Assembly (NCBI RefSeq): GCF_003672135.1
Contig: NC_039509.1
Coordinates: 16,378,663-16,442,662, forward strand
DNA: 64,000 nt
Source: Ooceraea biroi
Taxonomy: Eukaryota; Arthropoda; Insecta; Hymenoptera; Formicidae
Direction: 5' to 3'
Within the stretch, counting starts at the first letter, position 1. Each line of letters begins with the position of its first letter. Positions 23,461 to 37,308 of this stretch are shown here, piece by piece. The notes beneath the pieces were generated by a model that saw only the letters and a program-made list of their open reading frames with translations, did not search any database and was not told where the DNA came from. The translations under genes were made by a program, and so were the position numbers.

Positions 23461-24380
23461 GTTTATTTCCTTATTTTTCCTTCTATAGTCTACATTATGT
23501 CTGCGCTACCGCTAATAGTAATTAGAACTAAAAAATACAACTAGTACCACCTCTCTTGGAACCCACGCAATGCACTATGCGCTCTACAACTTCCGTACGT
23601 TTATACGTTTACATCTTACGAGTCTTCTCTCATCGGCTTTACTCGAATGCTTAAGCTTTAAATGTCGCATTCTCTATACTCGGTTGTATGCCTGTTGTAA
23701 TATCATTAATAATGCACGATGATCGAACGCCAAATAGCGCGGCGAGAATTTAATTTCCATTGTTGTCTTTGTTTTGTTTTGAGCACTCTTCGAGTTTCGT
23801 CGACTGACTCTCTGTGATCCTCAACTGCGGTTCTCATCAAGAAATTAAAAATGATATTGAACACCGTATACCGTTCGCGAAGTCTTCGGTCAATTTTGGT
23901 TGACATAGGTATCTTTCTGACTGTATGAGATTCGATTGTACATAAGTGTAAGTGTATAACATGACGAAATTCGCTATAATCGAAGGAAACGTGTCACGAT
24001 AAAAAAAAACTCAATTCACATAAACGCGTGTGTAAGAAAATATTTGCGGATTTTGTTTTTATACGGACAATTTGCCCGTGGCACAATGTCCATTGAAAAT
24101 GAATTCTTATCGGTGCAGCAGACGCGACCTCCTGATGCATATCAAGATACACGCAAGTCAAAATTAAGCGATCCTCGATACTTGGTTCTTTGCACGATAC
24201 AAAGACACTGCGCGCGTCTACACATGTGCACGTATATGTGTATATATTATATATGTATATATGATTAAAGGAGCAGCGTCTTTTGCGTTCTTTATTTTTT
24301 TTTTTTCAAAAACTCTCGAGGAGAGCGGGCGTACAAGTGACAACGTATTATTAGTTACCGTCATTAGTTGCGCAGAGCAG

Positions 24381-24488
24381 GTGACGCCACAGCCGAAATT
24401 TTTCGCCACCATCGACAGAAAATTAAAGAGATTCGGCACGTTCCTACGCAAGATCATGATCGACGAGGAGGATCATCCGTCTCATTAG
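24381..24488 (+). CDS. Candidate terminal exon of an unidentified plus-strand gene
   Basis: Following a CAG acceptor, 35 codons rich in G/C third positions (VTPQPKFFATIDRKLKRFGT, then FLRKIMIDEEDHPSH) and a TAG. The composition looks coding and the surrounding DNA does not. It could belong with the 22050 exon if a middle exon of suitable length exists; I did not find one. The family is not recognised. Confidence 0.35.
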   Translation: MTPQPKFFATIDRKLKRFGTFLRKIMIDEEDHPSH

Positions 24489-25120
24489 TAAGAGCCAGCT
24501 GGTAACTAATACTTTAATACGGACACACAAGCGATAAAAGCACGCGAAGGGCGGAGTAAGAGTGTGAAATTAAACGTGAGTTATACTCATCATCGACATC
24601 GAATTTTCGCGCTGCGCAAAGACGCGTGTATATATATATACAGAATAATGCCTACTACAATTGCACAATTGTCTAAAGGAATATAACTCTCTTGTAATTG
24701 TATATGGCATTAGTGACTCCACCTCGACAAGTAATCCGTAATGAGAACTCGTGAGAGCGTCCCCTCGATCGTTTGATCCCTATGATCGTCTCTCGGTATT
24801 CACTCTCCTCGAATAGTGCAGTTCATTGCCGTAAAACGATGTATCGTATTATAATATAATTACTAATTATACTTTATTATAAATTAATTAAAGAGCTCTT
24901 AACCATACGTGTTTATGTGTGTTTATGTATAATAATATTAATAATAATAATAATAATATTAATATTAATAGCATATGTACGATAGCTTTTTGTAGCAGCT
25001 TACTCTTTCGGCCGATTCCATTAAAATGAACGCGCGTTCGTCTCTTTTTTTTCTCTCTCTCTCTCGTTTTATACTCTGCCGTTCTCTTCCGACGTCCGAA
25101 GGAAAATCTAAATTCGGTGA

Positions 25121-28100
25121 CTAGCGGCACTCCCAAATCTTCACCGTTTGATCGACGCTCCCGGTGACCACGTAAGGATGATTCTTGTGGAAATCTGCAG
25201 TTTAGAAGGATACATGAGAATATTATGGATAAGCTTTCGCGTAGAAGCATTGGATACGATGGGATCGGAAAAATGTTTCGTGTTCGCTGGAAAAAGAGGC
25301 GAGAGCAAGATACAAACCGACAGAGGTGCAAAAGTGAACGTGCGCCTCAAGTGTCTTCATCACTCGCTTGTTACGCGTGTCCCACACTCGCAGTGTCTTA
25401 TCGTCGGACGCGCTGACGATAAACTTGCCACCCGGATGGAAGACGATGCATCGCACCCAATTGTCGTGACCAACCAGGGTGAAGAGACACACCCCTGCGC
25501 CGACATCCCATACGCGTATCATCTTGTCCCGAGAGCCGGATGCGAGGAACGGCCCCTCGTGTGCGCCCTTATTATCCGCTCCGGCTGCCGCGTTGATCGA
25601 CGCTCTCGCGCTCTCCGGCGCCCATGCGATGCATTCCACTACGTGCTCGTGATCTCTGAACTCGACCTAATGATCCATAAACGATTCTCGCGTTACCAAC
25701 ACTTTCGTGTAAAGTGCGATTATGCACGTGTTGAGTTCGCGCGGAAATGAAATTCACTTCGTGTCACTTCGTTTACCTTCGTTTCCTTCGTCGCCACGTG
25801 CCATACCCGAACAGTCTGGTCATTCGAACAGCTGGCGATAAGCTCACCGCACGGGCTGACCCGCGCCATTCTCACCCATTCCCTGTGTCCCGTGAGCGTC
25901 TTCACGCAATAGCCCGTCGCGACCTCCCAAATCTTGATCGTCTTATCCCTCGAGGCGCTCACTACGAAGTCACCCTGCGGCATGAACGCGACCGAGTTGA
26001 CGTTGTGATCGTGGCCGTGCATGGTCTTTACGCAGGCGAACGACTGGTGGAAGTCCCACAGCTTGATGGACATGTCCGCACTGCAAGAGGCGAGCAGTTT
26101 GCCCGAGACATCAAACGCAATGTCCTGTACGCTGTCGGTGTGACCTTTCAGTGTTCTTTCGAAATCACCGCTCTCAAAGTCCCATACCTTGAAAAGGGAT
26201 GACAAAGCATGAAAACGAGACGTGCGATAAACGGAAGTTGTTGGTCTAGTTAGCACGAGTGCACTCTCACCTTGATGGTAGCATCTTCGCTGGCAGATAC
26301 AACGAGACTAAAAACTGGATGGAAAATAACTCTATTGATAGGGGCTCTATGACCAGTCAGACTATACTTTTCTGGCGGCCTCGGGATCCACTCGGATGGT
26401 GATCTCTTACCGCGCGTTGGCGCGCCTTCTATGAACTCCTTCTCCGCCTCGGAGAGTTTAGACTCCAATTCCATTACCTACGGCATTCGTCGAGTGAGTT
26501 CAAACGGTCACTTAACTAATGTAATGCGTCCGTTGAATCCTTCTACGCACGCAACGGCACGGAATCATGAGCCAGGAGAAAATATTTCTCAAACTAGGCA
26601 ACGAAAAAGACTCTACCTTCTTCTGCAATCGTATAACTGAGGTCCATTTCTTCTCCAGCAGCCCGCCGTATTTCCTTTCCACCTCTCCTGGCATATCAGC
26701 TTCCTTCTTAAATGCCTCCAGTGCATCTTGATAGCCATTGGTGCTAAGGTAATCCGCGATCGCCTTATTTCTGAAATCATCAATATTAGGATTTTTTATA
26801 AAAAAATGCAAAACACTTTCAAAAATAACGATCATTTTTCTTAATTGGACGTAATTCAATAAATTAAATGGCGATTTTTCACGAAATATCATCGTTTCTT
26901 GTTTCTTATTCATGCGTCTTCTCGTCAGGTACAGCTACGGAGATCAGGAGGGAATAAGAAACAGACGTGTGATAGCTTTAATCTCCAATTGTTTCGCGTT
27001 GGCGTCGGCCAGCCGTCTGTTTATGACGTAGAGATAAAGATAAAGTGCTGTACCTGCGATCCGATACAATGGACGGGGGCCGTAAGGCAGGTTGGATACG
27101 TGGGAAAGAGATTGAAAGTCGGGCAAACTTGTGCCAGGGTGAAAGGCCTCGAGTCGGCCGTTCGTCTCTATTCACCTGACTACTCCACGTGATAGAAATT
27201 ATCGCTCGCAATGCTGTGCACTGCTGCGATCTTTGGTTTTTTACAACTACCACGGCACATGGGAGTGACTCATTAGATGTGTGACCAAAAAAAGGAGGAA
27301 ATCAAAGTTACTTTAATTCAGTGAAAACATTCGCTAAACCGTTCAACGTTCACATTATTGAATTTTACATAAAAAATTCTCATTCGCAATGAGATTTATC
27401 CGTTGCTAATTAAGCTCGATACATAATTATTTTTAAACATATGTAATGCAAGAACCTACAGATACTGTAATGTTATAATTTATGCGGTTAATTACACATA
27501 ATTCGCAGGAAATTAAGAAGGGCCCGAGAATAATAAAAAGGAGAGGTAATCCATAAGAAACTTGGCGGTGAGAAATTTTATATCATGCACGCATAATGTC
27601 TCGGCAGCGGGTTGTATGTACAATAACACAGTGATGAAAAAGAATGTTTCAGGTAGACAGGCAGAGGGATCATTGTCTCCGTGAGTGCGGAAGGTGACTG
27701 TCTTGCTTTCTGCTTTAACACTCACGGGTCACATCACAAGTTCGTGCAGGAGCACGAAAAATGGAAAATAGAGGAAATACAATGGACGAATATTACAGCG
27801 ATATTTTCTGAAAAAAGAGAGCGTTTTATAAGTATTCATCATGACGCATCATTAATCCGTACAAATATCGCCCAAGGCGACCACTCGTGCAACCATGCGA
27901 AAGTTATGACATTCGAAATTCATCGAACGCTTAATGCGATGATCGATACGAACAAGCAAGAACAGGATTTCACTTATTCCGAACCGCTGGAATTCGCTTT
28001 GTCGAAGAGAGATATCTTATTATAAACCTAAGAAATCCATTCTCAATTTATTTGCAAATCATACCATTACGAAACTGAGAATATTTATTCTTGTGCGTAT

Positions 28101-30788
28101 ATTTTCTTCCGAGGATTGGCGAGAATCTCCAACGAACACTTGCATAACACTTGCAAAAGTGTATTTCACAAGAACGATGTCTTCAGAATATTTCAGGACG
28201 CATTGATATTAAATAAAACATTTCTAAAATTAGATGCAGACAGTGTGCGTCCGCGCTAGCTAGTTGATATTCCTCAAATACGAATATAATGAAAACGGGA
28301 AAACACCTGCCGGAATTAATTAACCATCTTCACAGAAATTAAAGATGTAACGATGGACTCGAAGAAAAGGCTGAGATCGCTACCGAGGATACGACGATGT
28401 TTCGATGCTCTCGAATACAAAGGTCGGAAGGAGAAACAACGGGTGTAACGGTACAATAGAACTTTAGTCGCGAAATTCTTTTATGCCCCCTTTCGTTCTA
28501 GTGCGTGCGATAAATTATGCGAGAAACATGAGAAAGGAGTCGTCAAAAAATGTGTAGACCACAAGATGGTATTTTAAGATGATACTTTTGTTGTTCGGCT
28601 TATGGGTCGAGACCTAAGTGAAACTAGATAACGGAAGAAAACAGAAAATGGAAGGTAGAAGATAATTTATCTTGCCTAGTCCTTTGCACATATAAAACGA
28701 ACTCTGACATTAACACAAAGCTGCCATTGTATCCATCACATTCGAATTTTAACGAATACGCATCTATGTCAGACCGGTCGTTCTCATCTGCAACTGCAAG
28801 CTTTCTATTTCGCAATCATGCTTAATCTCACTTTCAGATATATGCGACATTAAAAATAACATATTCTTCTTTATCGTTTCTTTATCGTAGTTTCTTTTTA
28901 CAAGTTTTGTTATTTTATAATAATTTTTTTCTCAGGACTTTTAAGAATAGCTTTATATTTTAATTATTTTAATAAGTTTAATAATTTTATATATTTATAT
29001 ATTTTTTATAATCTAAAATGAGAAAATAATTTTAAATAAACTTAAAGAAATAATAACTCAAAGGATCGATAAAAGTATCTAAAAGTTCAAAAGCCAGTTT
29101 ATATCATAGAGTGAGTGATTATTTATATGGTGAAACCATGGAAACAACCAGCAGTTTCTTTATTGAAAATGTTAATTGGCCTGTTGTACATCCCCATATC
29201 AATCCATGGGAGAGTCACGCGTGTGACATCCTGTAACTAAGAGTTCCACGTGCGCAGACCCCGAGAGCTGTAGTGTTCTTATCCAAGAAGGAAAAACAAC
29301 ATGGACGCGACGGGACACCTGCACTGATCGATGAGGGCCTTCCTCTCCCTCCTTACCAGAGGAGCCAACTCTCATCCCCTTCCTGGCTTCGTTCCGAGGG
29401 TTCGCTTGCTCCGCTGCCGCCAGCGACGACTCATTCCGTGCAAACTATCGATCCTGCAGTTCGCGCGTGCTCGACAGACGCCCTCACCACCAGCCACCAC
29501 CTTCCGCCGCCCTTCCCAGGCCCGACCGATCGACGAGCGATTTTGCGTCATAGGAATTAGCTGGCATAGATCGAGGATACAATCAATGCCGACGGTGTCC
29601 CCGTTTGTCGCACTGCCACGTTATACGTGAGATGCTCGCTCGAGCAGAAGAAAAGAAACGAAAAATCAATTATAAACAATCACTTAAATAATTTAAGACC
29701 GATCCAAAAACAGAAGAATCCGAAAGCTCGCACAATTTGTATTGAAATTTTCGCGAAAGCTCTGATCAAAGGAACTACAAATACCAAGAAATTCCAGGAT
29801 CTCTGAAAAACATTTAAACATGATTTAAAAATATGTTTGTGTTTTGTATAATCGACGATATTTAATAACATGTAAACATCTTTGACTTAAAGTCGAAACA
29901 AAAGGGAGACTCAACATTGACGAGAAGAGGAATGACCAGTATCGCAAAAACACGCGTTTCATTGATAGATATGCGCGAATTGGAACATAACGAGATAATG
30001 GCAAGGATTGGCATTCGATTCTCTCGTATGCTCGCTAATGCGCACGGCAGCGCTGAAACAAGAAATACAGTCAGACGAGTGAGTGCTCGAGAGGTGAAGA
30101 ACTCTCGACTCTCGTAGATCGTTATTTGCTTGCATTGGGTGAGTCATATACGTCAGGCCTTTAGCTTCTCCGTGTGAAATCGAAGGCTGAAGGTATGAGA
30201 AAATTCAAGAGCGACTCCCATGCAATACTCACACTTTTACGCGCCCACGATTATGCAAAATATAAATGAACTAATTACATAGTTAGCTCATTAAGGCTCA
30301 ATGCCAGCTAATGATGCCAAGGTAGCTCAAAGAAAATTTTTTATATTAGAATAATATCGCTGCAACGTATAATTACTTGATAAAAGTAATTCAACAAATT
30401 TAATAAAAAATAATTGCGATAAATCTAAATTTATATTGCAGGAATATATTGTGAAGAGCTTCAACAATTTTCCCATGATATTCTACTGTTTATCTGTACT
30501 TGGGCGTAGGTGGTACAGAACATAAGGGAAACCTTTCTATTTCCCCGTGATTGATCCGTCCCCAAGCTGAATGCATTTGCGTGTCACCCCCGGAACTTGA
30601 GTGACAAGAGGGAAATGACAATGTTTCCAGCTATAGGAAAGAACGAGGGAACTCGACGCCCGTTAAACGCGCAAACGTTAATATACTGTCACTGCAAATA
30701 ACGCGAATCGGAGTGCAAGGAAGAATTTCGTCACGCAATGGGCCACTTACAACTCCTCCCTCTGACGTTGAGACAGCACCATTTTCAT
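25121..30788 (-). CDS. Lis-1: Lissencephaly-1 homolog (Lis-1 / PAFAH1B1)
   Basis: Dynein regulator needed for nuclear migration and spindle function. 410 aa, the same length as the human protein. Exons high to low: 30788-30751, 26770-26617, 26477-26271, 26187-25777, 25666-25318, 25194-25121. The 38-nt first exon encodes MKMVLSQRQREEL and joins in phase across a 3980-bp intron to the LisH motif (NKAIADYLSTNGYQDAL). A short coiled coil (WTSVIRLQKKVMELESKL) and seven WD40 repeats follow (for example VSASEDATIKVWD, CSADMSIKLWD, SASRDKTIKIWE, CSNDQTVRVW, SGSRDKMIRVWD, TGSVDQTVKIWECR at the end). The last intron has a GTTTGT donor. A longer open frame running upstream of exon 2 is intronic. Confidence 0.95.
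26771..30750. other. Lis-1 intron 1 (about 4 kb)
   Basis: No further exon or element recognised. A GC-richer patch at 29260-29640 has open frames in several registers, which I attribute to composition. The long first intron may hold regulatory sites. Confidence 0.5.
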
Positions 30789-33300
30789 GATCCTCGTGTG
30801 TGATACCTAGCTGTATATCTCGACGTGAATCCGTGGAGCGCGACTAGATCTTCCAGTCACCTCTCAATGATCTCAATGCCCCGCCATCAGCATTGCCTGC
30901 GACAAAAAAACATTACACGCATCACTTGGATGTGCTATGTACCTTCACTATATGCTAATACGTGCGAAACGATGTAGTCTCTCTGGCAGAAATATACATC
31001 AGCAGTCATATTTCTTCCGTGTACAAGAGTACTTCAAGAAAGACGAGACGTGCAAATACTTTTTTATTACTGCCACTACGCGTTTTATTCAGTTTTCTAT
31101 AACTTGCATTTGCTCGTCCCGTCAGTCATCGATATTTTTCTAACGCGAGAAAAGAAACTGCGTTGGCGACGGCAACGACGGACTCGTGAGAGTCGAGCGT
31201 ACCGAATTGTTTCCGCGGGATAATGTAACGTGCGCGTACAATACGCCTGAAATCAATGTCGTGGTTTATTTTACTTTCCATCGTCGCGGGAGAAACCCGA
31301 TGCAGGTCGCGCGCTCGCGGAATCAGTGTCGCCTGCTTCGCTTGGGATCACTTGCGAGCTTTCGTCACTTGCTCGTCACGAAAGCGATCGTTCCCGTGGT
31401 GAGCTTAGACTTGCCGGTACGATTTCGCCGGGTCGATACCACTTTTCGCAACGGCGCATGAAGGATGCACGAAAGGGAAAGGCTTGAAAAGTAAAGCTCG
31501 AAATCACGGCAATGACGTGGCACTTACGAATATGCAGTCATACTTTACCTGAAACTGGAAGCATCAACAATCTCAAACTTAATTGCGCAAGTCACTACAC
31601 GTCATATATTGAATTATACATATTATATATATATTGAATTATATATTAATCATTATTTCAAAAGCAGAAAAACTATTAAATTTGCTGACAAATTATATTA
31701 TATTCATCGTCTTAAAATAAAATAATGACTGAAGAAAGTGCAGACAGAATTACTTAGAATTAATGTCACAGAAGCAAGTACTGGGAAATTATTTAAGATA
31801 TGAAAAATGTAAGTCCATTTGCATTACAATTAAAAATAAATTTCAACTTTCCTTTTAAGAATATATTTTTACAGAATGTAAATAGAACGCAAACGGAAAT
31901 TTAGTCATATTCCAAATAAAGAAACAATTCTGGAGGAAGAACCTTGACAGTCACAAAAGCGCAAGGAACAGCGTCGGCGCAGCGTCGTCGTCGCGACGCT
32001 TCCACGGCGATGGTTATCGTCGCGATGCGCCGTAATCGATAAACCAGGCACAGCCAGCACGCCCACCACTGGCAGCGCGTATATTTTCGCCTCGCGTTGC
32101 ATTTAAATATTCATATTGGCCTCTTTCTACCTCGTAATGTCGCCGTAACGTTAAAAAGCGCGATGTGTAATTGAACGCGTGGAAAAACTCTGACATCAAT
32201 GATCAATCGGCCCAAATGATGGCGACACAAAACACAACGAGCGAAAGGGAGAGATAAAAAATATTAACATAAGAAAAGAGAGAAGATGTGCACGTGTATC
32301 TTACGTTAGCAATGCGTGGAAAAGATATGAATGGAACAGCAATATCGGGCGCCTAAGGGTACTGCGTTTGAAAAACGATCTTGCACTCGCGCACGTAATT
32401 GCGACGCCGTGAAATGTTGAAAGTACCGTGCCACGAGTGTACACGTGTACACGTACAAAAGGGAAATGCGTAATTTATCATATTCTCGTTGCGAACGGCA
32501 CGATAATGCGCGTACCGCGGTAAGAAACGGGAATTCCTTTCAAGAGAATTTGCTCATTCAACCCTAAACGGTCACGGTCCTCGCTGGCTAAAAATATGCA
32601 AAACTATACATATACATAACACAGATTTATATATAAATAATATAATAAATATAAATAATGTCTTGATGTTATGTATTTTACATTACATGCAAATAACATT
32701 AATTCAATGCTTCACGAAATTAATGGTCCAATAAATAATCATTCTGAGAATACTCATTCAATCCAGTAACCGACTAATTTATGCAACGAGTCGTTTATAC
32801 AAATCAACGTCCTCCACTTTTCCACGCCTTGAAAACATGGAAACTCGTCTCGAAAAAAAAAGTTATTCATCTCAGACTTGTTTTGCAATTTTATGCAAAC
32901 AACTCCTACGTTTGGTAAAGACCTGGATATACCAAACAAGCCAATTCGCGACGCGGGTGAATTCTTATCAGCCAGCGGCTTTCTACGCCATCGATCTCTC
33001 GATCGCTCTGCCGTTCGATCAATAACAGTTACGTTTCCGGGATCGCCGGTCCAGGTGAGCGACTGCCGACTCTCCTGACCTCGCGAGGCGCGTGCTTCAA
33101 TCTGCCTCGAGTCTACTCTGATCTGCTTACGCGGTGACACATCAGAAACCCATCATCTACCAACTAGATAAGATCGTCGGCCGGTTAAGGCTGTTATCGG
33201 CACTCGAAACGTGATCCACCGGAATCGTATAACTACGCCTGCACTCTCTTCCTCCTGGCGGTCTCAAAACATTTACAAAACCTGACACAATGTGTGATTC

Positions 33301-34297
33301 CCCATACAGCACGAAAACATTTCAGAAGTATTTCATCTGACAGATGAAAGCATCTCATAAACATTGCAAAATGTTTCTGCAACAGTTATGAGACAACTCC
33401 GGAATAGCAAAATGTCCGCGACACTTGCATTTAAAACCTTATGGAAAGGTTGCTGAAAGGTATAGATCAATCTGCAACCTTTCTGAAATATTGCCGAAAG
33501 ATTATTAAAATAGCTGAAATCTTTTTGATATATTACTAAAGGTTAATTGAAAAAATTTTGAAACTTTCCTATGATGTTGCACACAAATTACAAAGCTCTT
33601 ATTCAAATAAATTGAAAATACTTCAGAAATTATATTTAAATTTATTATACGAGTATTCAGAAGATTGCAAATACTAAAAAGTTATAATAAAAATTATATA
33701 TAAAATGTATTTATTATTTTTATTGTACGTTTTTATTTAATATTTGCAATCTAATTAATATAATAAATATGATTTCTGAAATATGCTTAATGAAAAAAAT
33801 ACATAATATATATAAGATGTATATAGATATATACACATACATAGCTAAACCAAGTATTCACCAAGTTTCCCTTTAAAAAGCGTGAATCGTTGGCACATTG
33901 ACAAAGAGCCATTCTTATATTATATATTTTCCTTTTTCTTCCTCCAAATAGTTGATTAAAAGGAAAGAATTATATAAATATATAATTCTCTGTTCAACCA
34001 ACACTTATATTTGAACGAAAAAAAGGATACGTGAAGATAATGCATTTTTTTGTCAACTGGTTAGCTTCACTAAAGATCGAATACTTGGTCTAGGTATATA
34101 TATATAATTTTACTTTTTACAATATTCACATTTTTTCAAATTTATTGCACGTGGTAGGTTTTAGAAACATTTCTGTTGCAACATTTCATATGACATATTG
34201 CGGAATCCTTTCAGAAATGTTGCATATAAAATGTGAAATCTTGAAATGATTTTAAAACCTTCCTGAAAGCTTTCTGTATTAATCGGTGCTGTATGGG
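33301..34297. mobile_element. About 1-kb non-coding element with 12-bp TIRs
   Basis: Starts CCCATACAGCAC and ends GTGCTGTATGGG. The interior is AT-rich with dispersed GAAA/TTTC-containing words such as ACATTTCAGAA and CCTTTCTGAAA in both orientations. The ends resemble those of the 59358-60110 element (CCCAGGCAGCAC). No clear target duplication seen. Confidence 0.55.
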
Positions 34298-35039
34298 TCA
34301 CTGATAAAGCTGCGGGACACTCCAATGTATAACGCTTCCAACTGCAGGATCGTTTAAAAAAACGATCCGCCGTTCGGACAAGATAACTTCGAGACATTGC
34401 GTCCCGCCTCGATTTGGCGCATCGAATCGAAAAGAACGGAAGAACGAGGCGGAGAGCGGACACGCGAACTGGCGTGCGTGAGATTCGATATCTGGGATCC
34501 AGATCTTATCCTGCACGGCGATTCATCGCGTGGCTTAATTGTCATCGTCCCGCAGGGCGATCGAGTGATTACTCACTCGTGAGGGATACGAAGCGCGGAT
34601 GCAAAGCACGCGTGCGTTATTAGAGTGTCAATTTTTGGCGCAGTTGCAGCTTACATCGCGGGCAAAGAGACGAAGCAAAACGAAGTCGACGGAGGCAAGA
34701 TCGCGTTCCGCGCAGTTCTGCGGAATCTGCGTTGGATCGAGCGCGATCGAATGTCGATTTTTCTTACTTGCCTCCGGGCAGCATCGATCTCACTCGCATG
34801 AAAGTGTAATGACACCTAGAAAGCCGACGTATGGATCGCTTCCGATAGAGTGACGCATTATTGATACGTGCAGCCGACGCGGCTACGTGAAGAAAGCGAT
34901 AAACCTGATACACGGGTGAATCGTGATTCGAAGAATTAGAGAGATTAGGAGCCATGTAATATAGACCCCATATAACATAGAACACACAGTTACCCATATA
35001 ACATAGAACAGTGGCTGAAGGAGATTAATATGAGGCTAC

Positions 35040-35411
35040 TTAAGGGGAAGCTGGAGTTGCTAGTGAACTATTTTTTCACTATAGCGATGGTAATTGCAGT
35101 TTCGAACATTCTCTTTATTGCTTGTGCAGAATAAAAAATCCTTTTCCACAAATGAAGTATAGATAGAAAGAAAGTCCGCTCTACAGGACTTTATATTCAA
35201 AATGGCAAAAAGTTAAAAACTTGCATTTGTCTTTTCTAACTTTTTTCCATTTTGAATATAAAGTCCTGTAGAGCGGACTTTCTTTCTATCTATACTTCAT
35301 TTGTGGAAAAGGATTTTTTATTCTGCACAAGCAACAAAGAGAATTTTCGAAACTGCAATTACCATCGCTATAGTGAAAAAATAGTTCACTAGCAACTCCA
35401 GCTTCCCTTAA
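35040..35411. mobile_element. Foldback MITE, copy 1
   Basis: Near-perfect inverted repeat over almost its whole 372 bp, with ends TTAAGGGGAAGCTGGAGTTG and the complement, meeting in a short AT-rich centre around 35210-35240. TTAA at both ends could be the target site or part of the TIR. A second copy lies at 36935-37308. Confidence 0.85.
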
Positions 35412-35699
35412 AGCCGTGTCGAACCTTTTTGAAAGAGATAGGGATAGTGATGCAGTAGTGAAAAGAAACGGATAGAATAAAAGGGCAAATCACAAAGGGC
35501 AAGGTGGCCCCGGTAGGAAAAGAGAGTGTCATAATAACCATAAGCAAAAGCTGGTTGTTGGTACGTTAAATAAAAAAAAAGAATCGTGATTCGAGAAAGC
35601 ATTGACCGGTGCCGAAGGCATCGACCACCCTGCAGAGTCGCGAGTCCGATTGCGCTAATGGCAGACCTCCTCAAGGCCGTAAAGGAGGATAGGGCGTTC

Positions 35700-36700
35700 G
35701 CTGCTGCTTATCGTTACCGCTAGAATAGGTACGAAATGCTGAGATCCAGTGAGAAGACGACTCGGGTCTCTCGCCTGTAACGCGGATACGACGACATCGG
35801 GAAAGAGACACTGTTGATCGATCGTGAAACTCGAGGTCGCTGGCGCGTCCTCGATCGACGGGCAGGAGAAAGAAGAGCAAGAGAGAGCGGAGTAGCAGTG
35901 ACAGCTGATCGCGCATTATCGGAGTCTGTCAACGAAGCTCGCGACGTCGTCGTCGTCACGTCGTGCGAGGACGTGCGGATAAGATAAAGACGCTGCGTCG
36001 GACCGCGGGAAGCGCCTCGAAGATTTCTCGAGGGTGCGACGGTCGGCGATCCCGGAGCGCAAGTCGTCGACGATTTTTTTGGTTATCCGCGAAAAAATCA
36101 ATTCGCGCTCTATGACGCGCGACGTGCACGTCGACGTCGTCCGACACGAGCTCTCGTGGACTCGGGCGCACGTTACGGCTGTCCTCCGTAGGGCCAAAGT
36201 CGTGCCAACGACGACGAGGACGATGACGACGGCGACGGCGACGCTCGCAGACGGGGCGGTCGGCGTCGACGCAACGCGGTCGGCGCGGGCTGGCCGACCG
36301 AGTACGAGACAACCGTTTGTTGTAGATCGCGTACGGCCATCTTGCTAGAACCCGTCACCCGTCTGGGTGGCCTGCCGCTTGTCACCACCGGCCCCGCGAG
36401 CGCCTAAAGCGCGCGATTCCACCGGGATCCACTCGGCCAACCGTGGCGAACTGTTCGCGGATACTCACGTCTGTCTCACGGAACAGCTGCAACGAGGATG
36501 GTCCGTGCGATGGCAAAATTATCGCGTGAAAACCGAGCGACCGCGACTATCGATGAACTCCTCGGGATCACTTCAACGATCGGACTGGCCTCCGCGAGGT
36601 GGCGTCTGCGCACTTCCGGCGCATGCGCGGCACCGTCACTACTTAACCACTCGCGCATTGTTCGTGGGCGCCGGGAGTGGGGCGCGGTAATGAGCTCCCT
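35700..36700. promoter_or_regulatory. CpG-rich block, possible promoter or 5' UTR region
   Basis: About 1 kb strikingly rich in G+C and CpG within AT-rich DNA, with open frames on both strands as expected from composition. On the minus strand a CAAGATGGCC context occurs near 36333-36342. It may be a distal promoter or 5' exon of Lis-1 (minus) or INIP (plus); the sequence alone does not decide. Boundaries approximate. Confidence 0.35.
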
Positions 36701-36723
36701 GGCGAGCATTTCTGGAATTAATG

Positions 36724-36879
36724 GCTGCGTTCGGCAGAAAAAGCTGCTTTGCAACTGTTGTAAAAATCGTGAATCTGATTGGCGTATGCGCTTAATTTTG
36801 ATTGAATCTAAAAGCGCACGCCAATCATATTCACGAATTTTACAGCGGTTGCAAAGCAGCTTTTTCTGCCGAACGCAGC
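36724..36879. mobile_element. 156-bp foldback element
   Basis: Inverted arms start GCTGCGTTCGGCAG and close around position 36800 with some mismatches. The ends share GCTGCGTTCG with the Chk2 intron element. No target duplication visible. Confidence 0.7.
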
Positions 36880-36934
36880 TCAACACCTCAGCTCGAGATG
36901 GCAGAGATTCAAATCTTTCAGTTATCATTACTGG

Positions 36935-37308
36935 TTAAGGGGATGCTGGAGTTGCTAGTGAACTATTTTTTCACTATAGCGATGGTAATTGCAGTTTCGA
37001 AAATTCTCTTTGTTGCTTGTGCAGAATAAAAAATCCTTTTCCACAAATGAAGTATAGATAGAAAGAAAGCCCGCTCTACAGGACTTTATATTCAAAATGG
37101 CAAAAAGTTAAAAACTTGCATTTGTCTTTTCTAACTTTTTTCCATTTTGAATATAAAGTCCTGTAGAGCGAGCTTTCTTTCTATCTATACTTCATTTGTG
37201 GAAAAGGATTTTTTATTCTGCACAAGCAACAAAGAGAATTTTCGAAACTGCAATTACCATCGCTATAGTGAAAAAATAGTTCACTAGGCAACTCCAGCAT
37301 CCCCTTAA
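36935..37308. mobile_element. Foldback MITE, copy 2
   Basis: Same family and structure as 35040-35411, with few differences by eye. Ends TTAAGGGGATGCTGGAGTTG and the complement, with TTAA on both sides. Confidence 0.85.

Larger units (their letters stand above)
22172..25120. other. Intergenic region between the Chk2-side exon and Lis-1
   Basis: Mostly AT-rich with microsatellites (CT at 23432, AAT around 24930-24970, CT around 25055). Apart from two exon candidates listed separately, nothing can be supported. Confidence 0.5.

Noticed and set aside
26512..26913. A longer N-terminus for Lis-1 (about 50 extra residues before NKAIADYL)
   Set aside because: A clear acceptor precedes NKAIADYL, and the conserved MKMVLSQRQREEL exon at 30751-30788 joins in phase, giving exactly 410 aa.
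29273..29640. Two overlapping ~95-codon frames rich in Pro/Ser/Arg
   Set aside because: GC-rich composition within Lis-1 intron 1 explains them. No splice context or family resemblance.
36476..36938. 146- and 150-codon open frames on both strands
   Set aside because: They run through a foldback element and the CpG-rich block. They are antisense mirrors of each other, with no recognisable domain.
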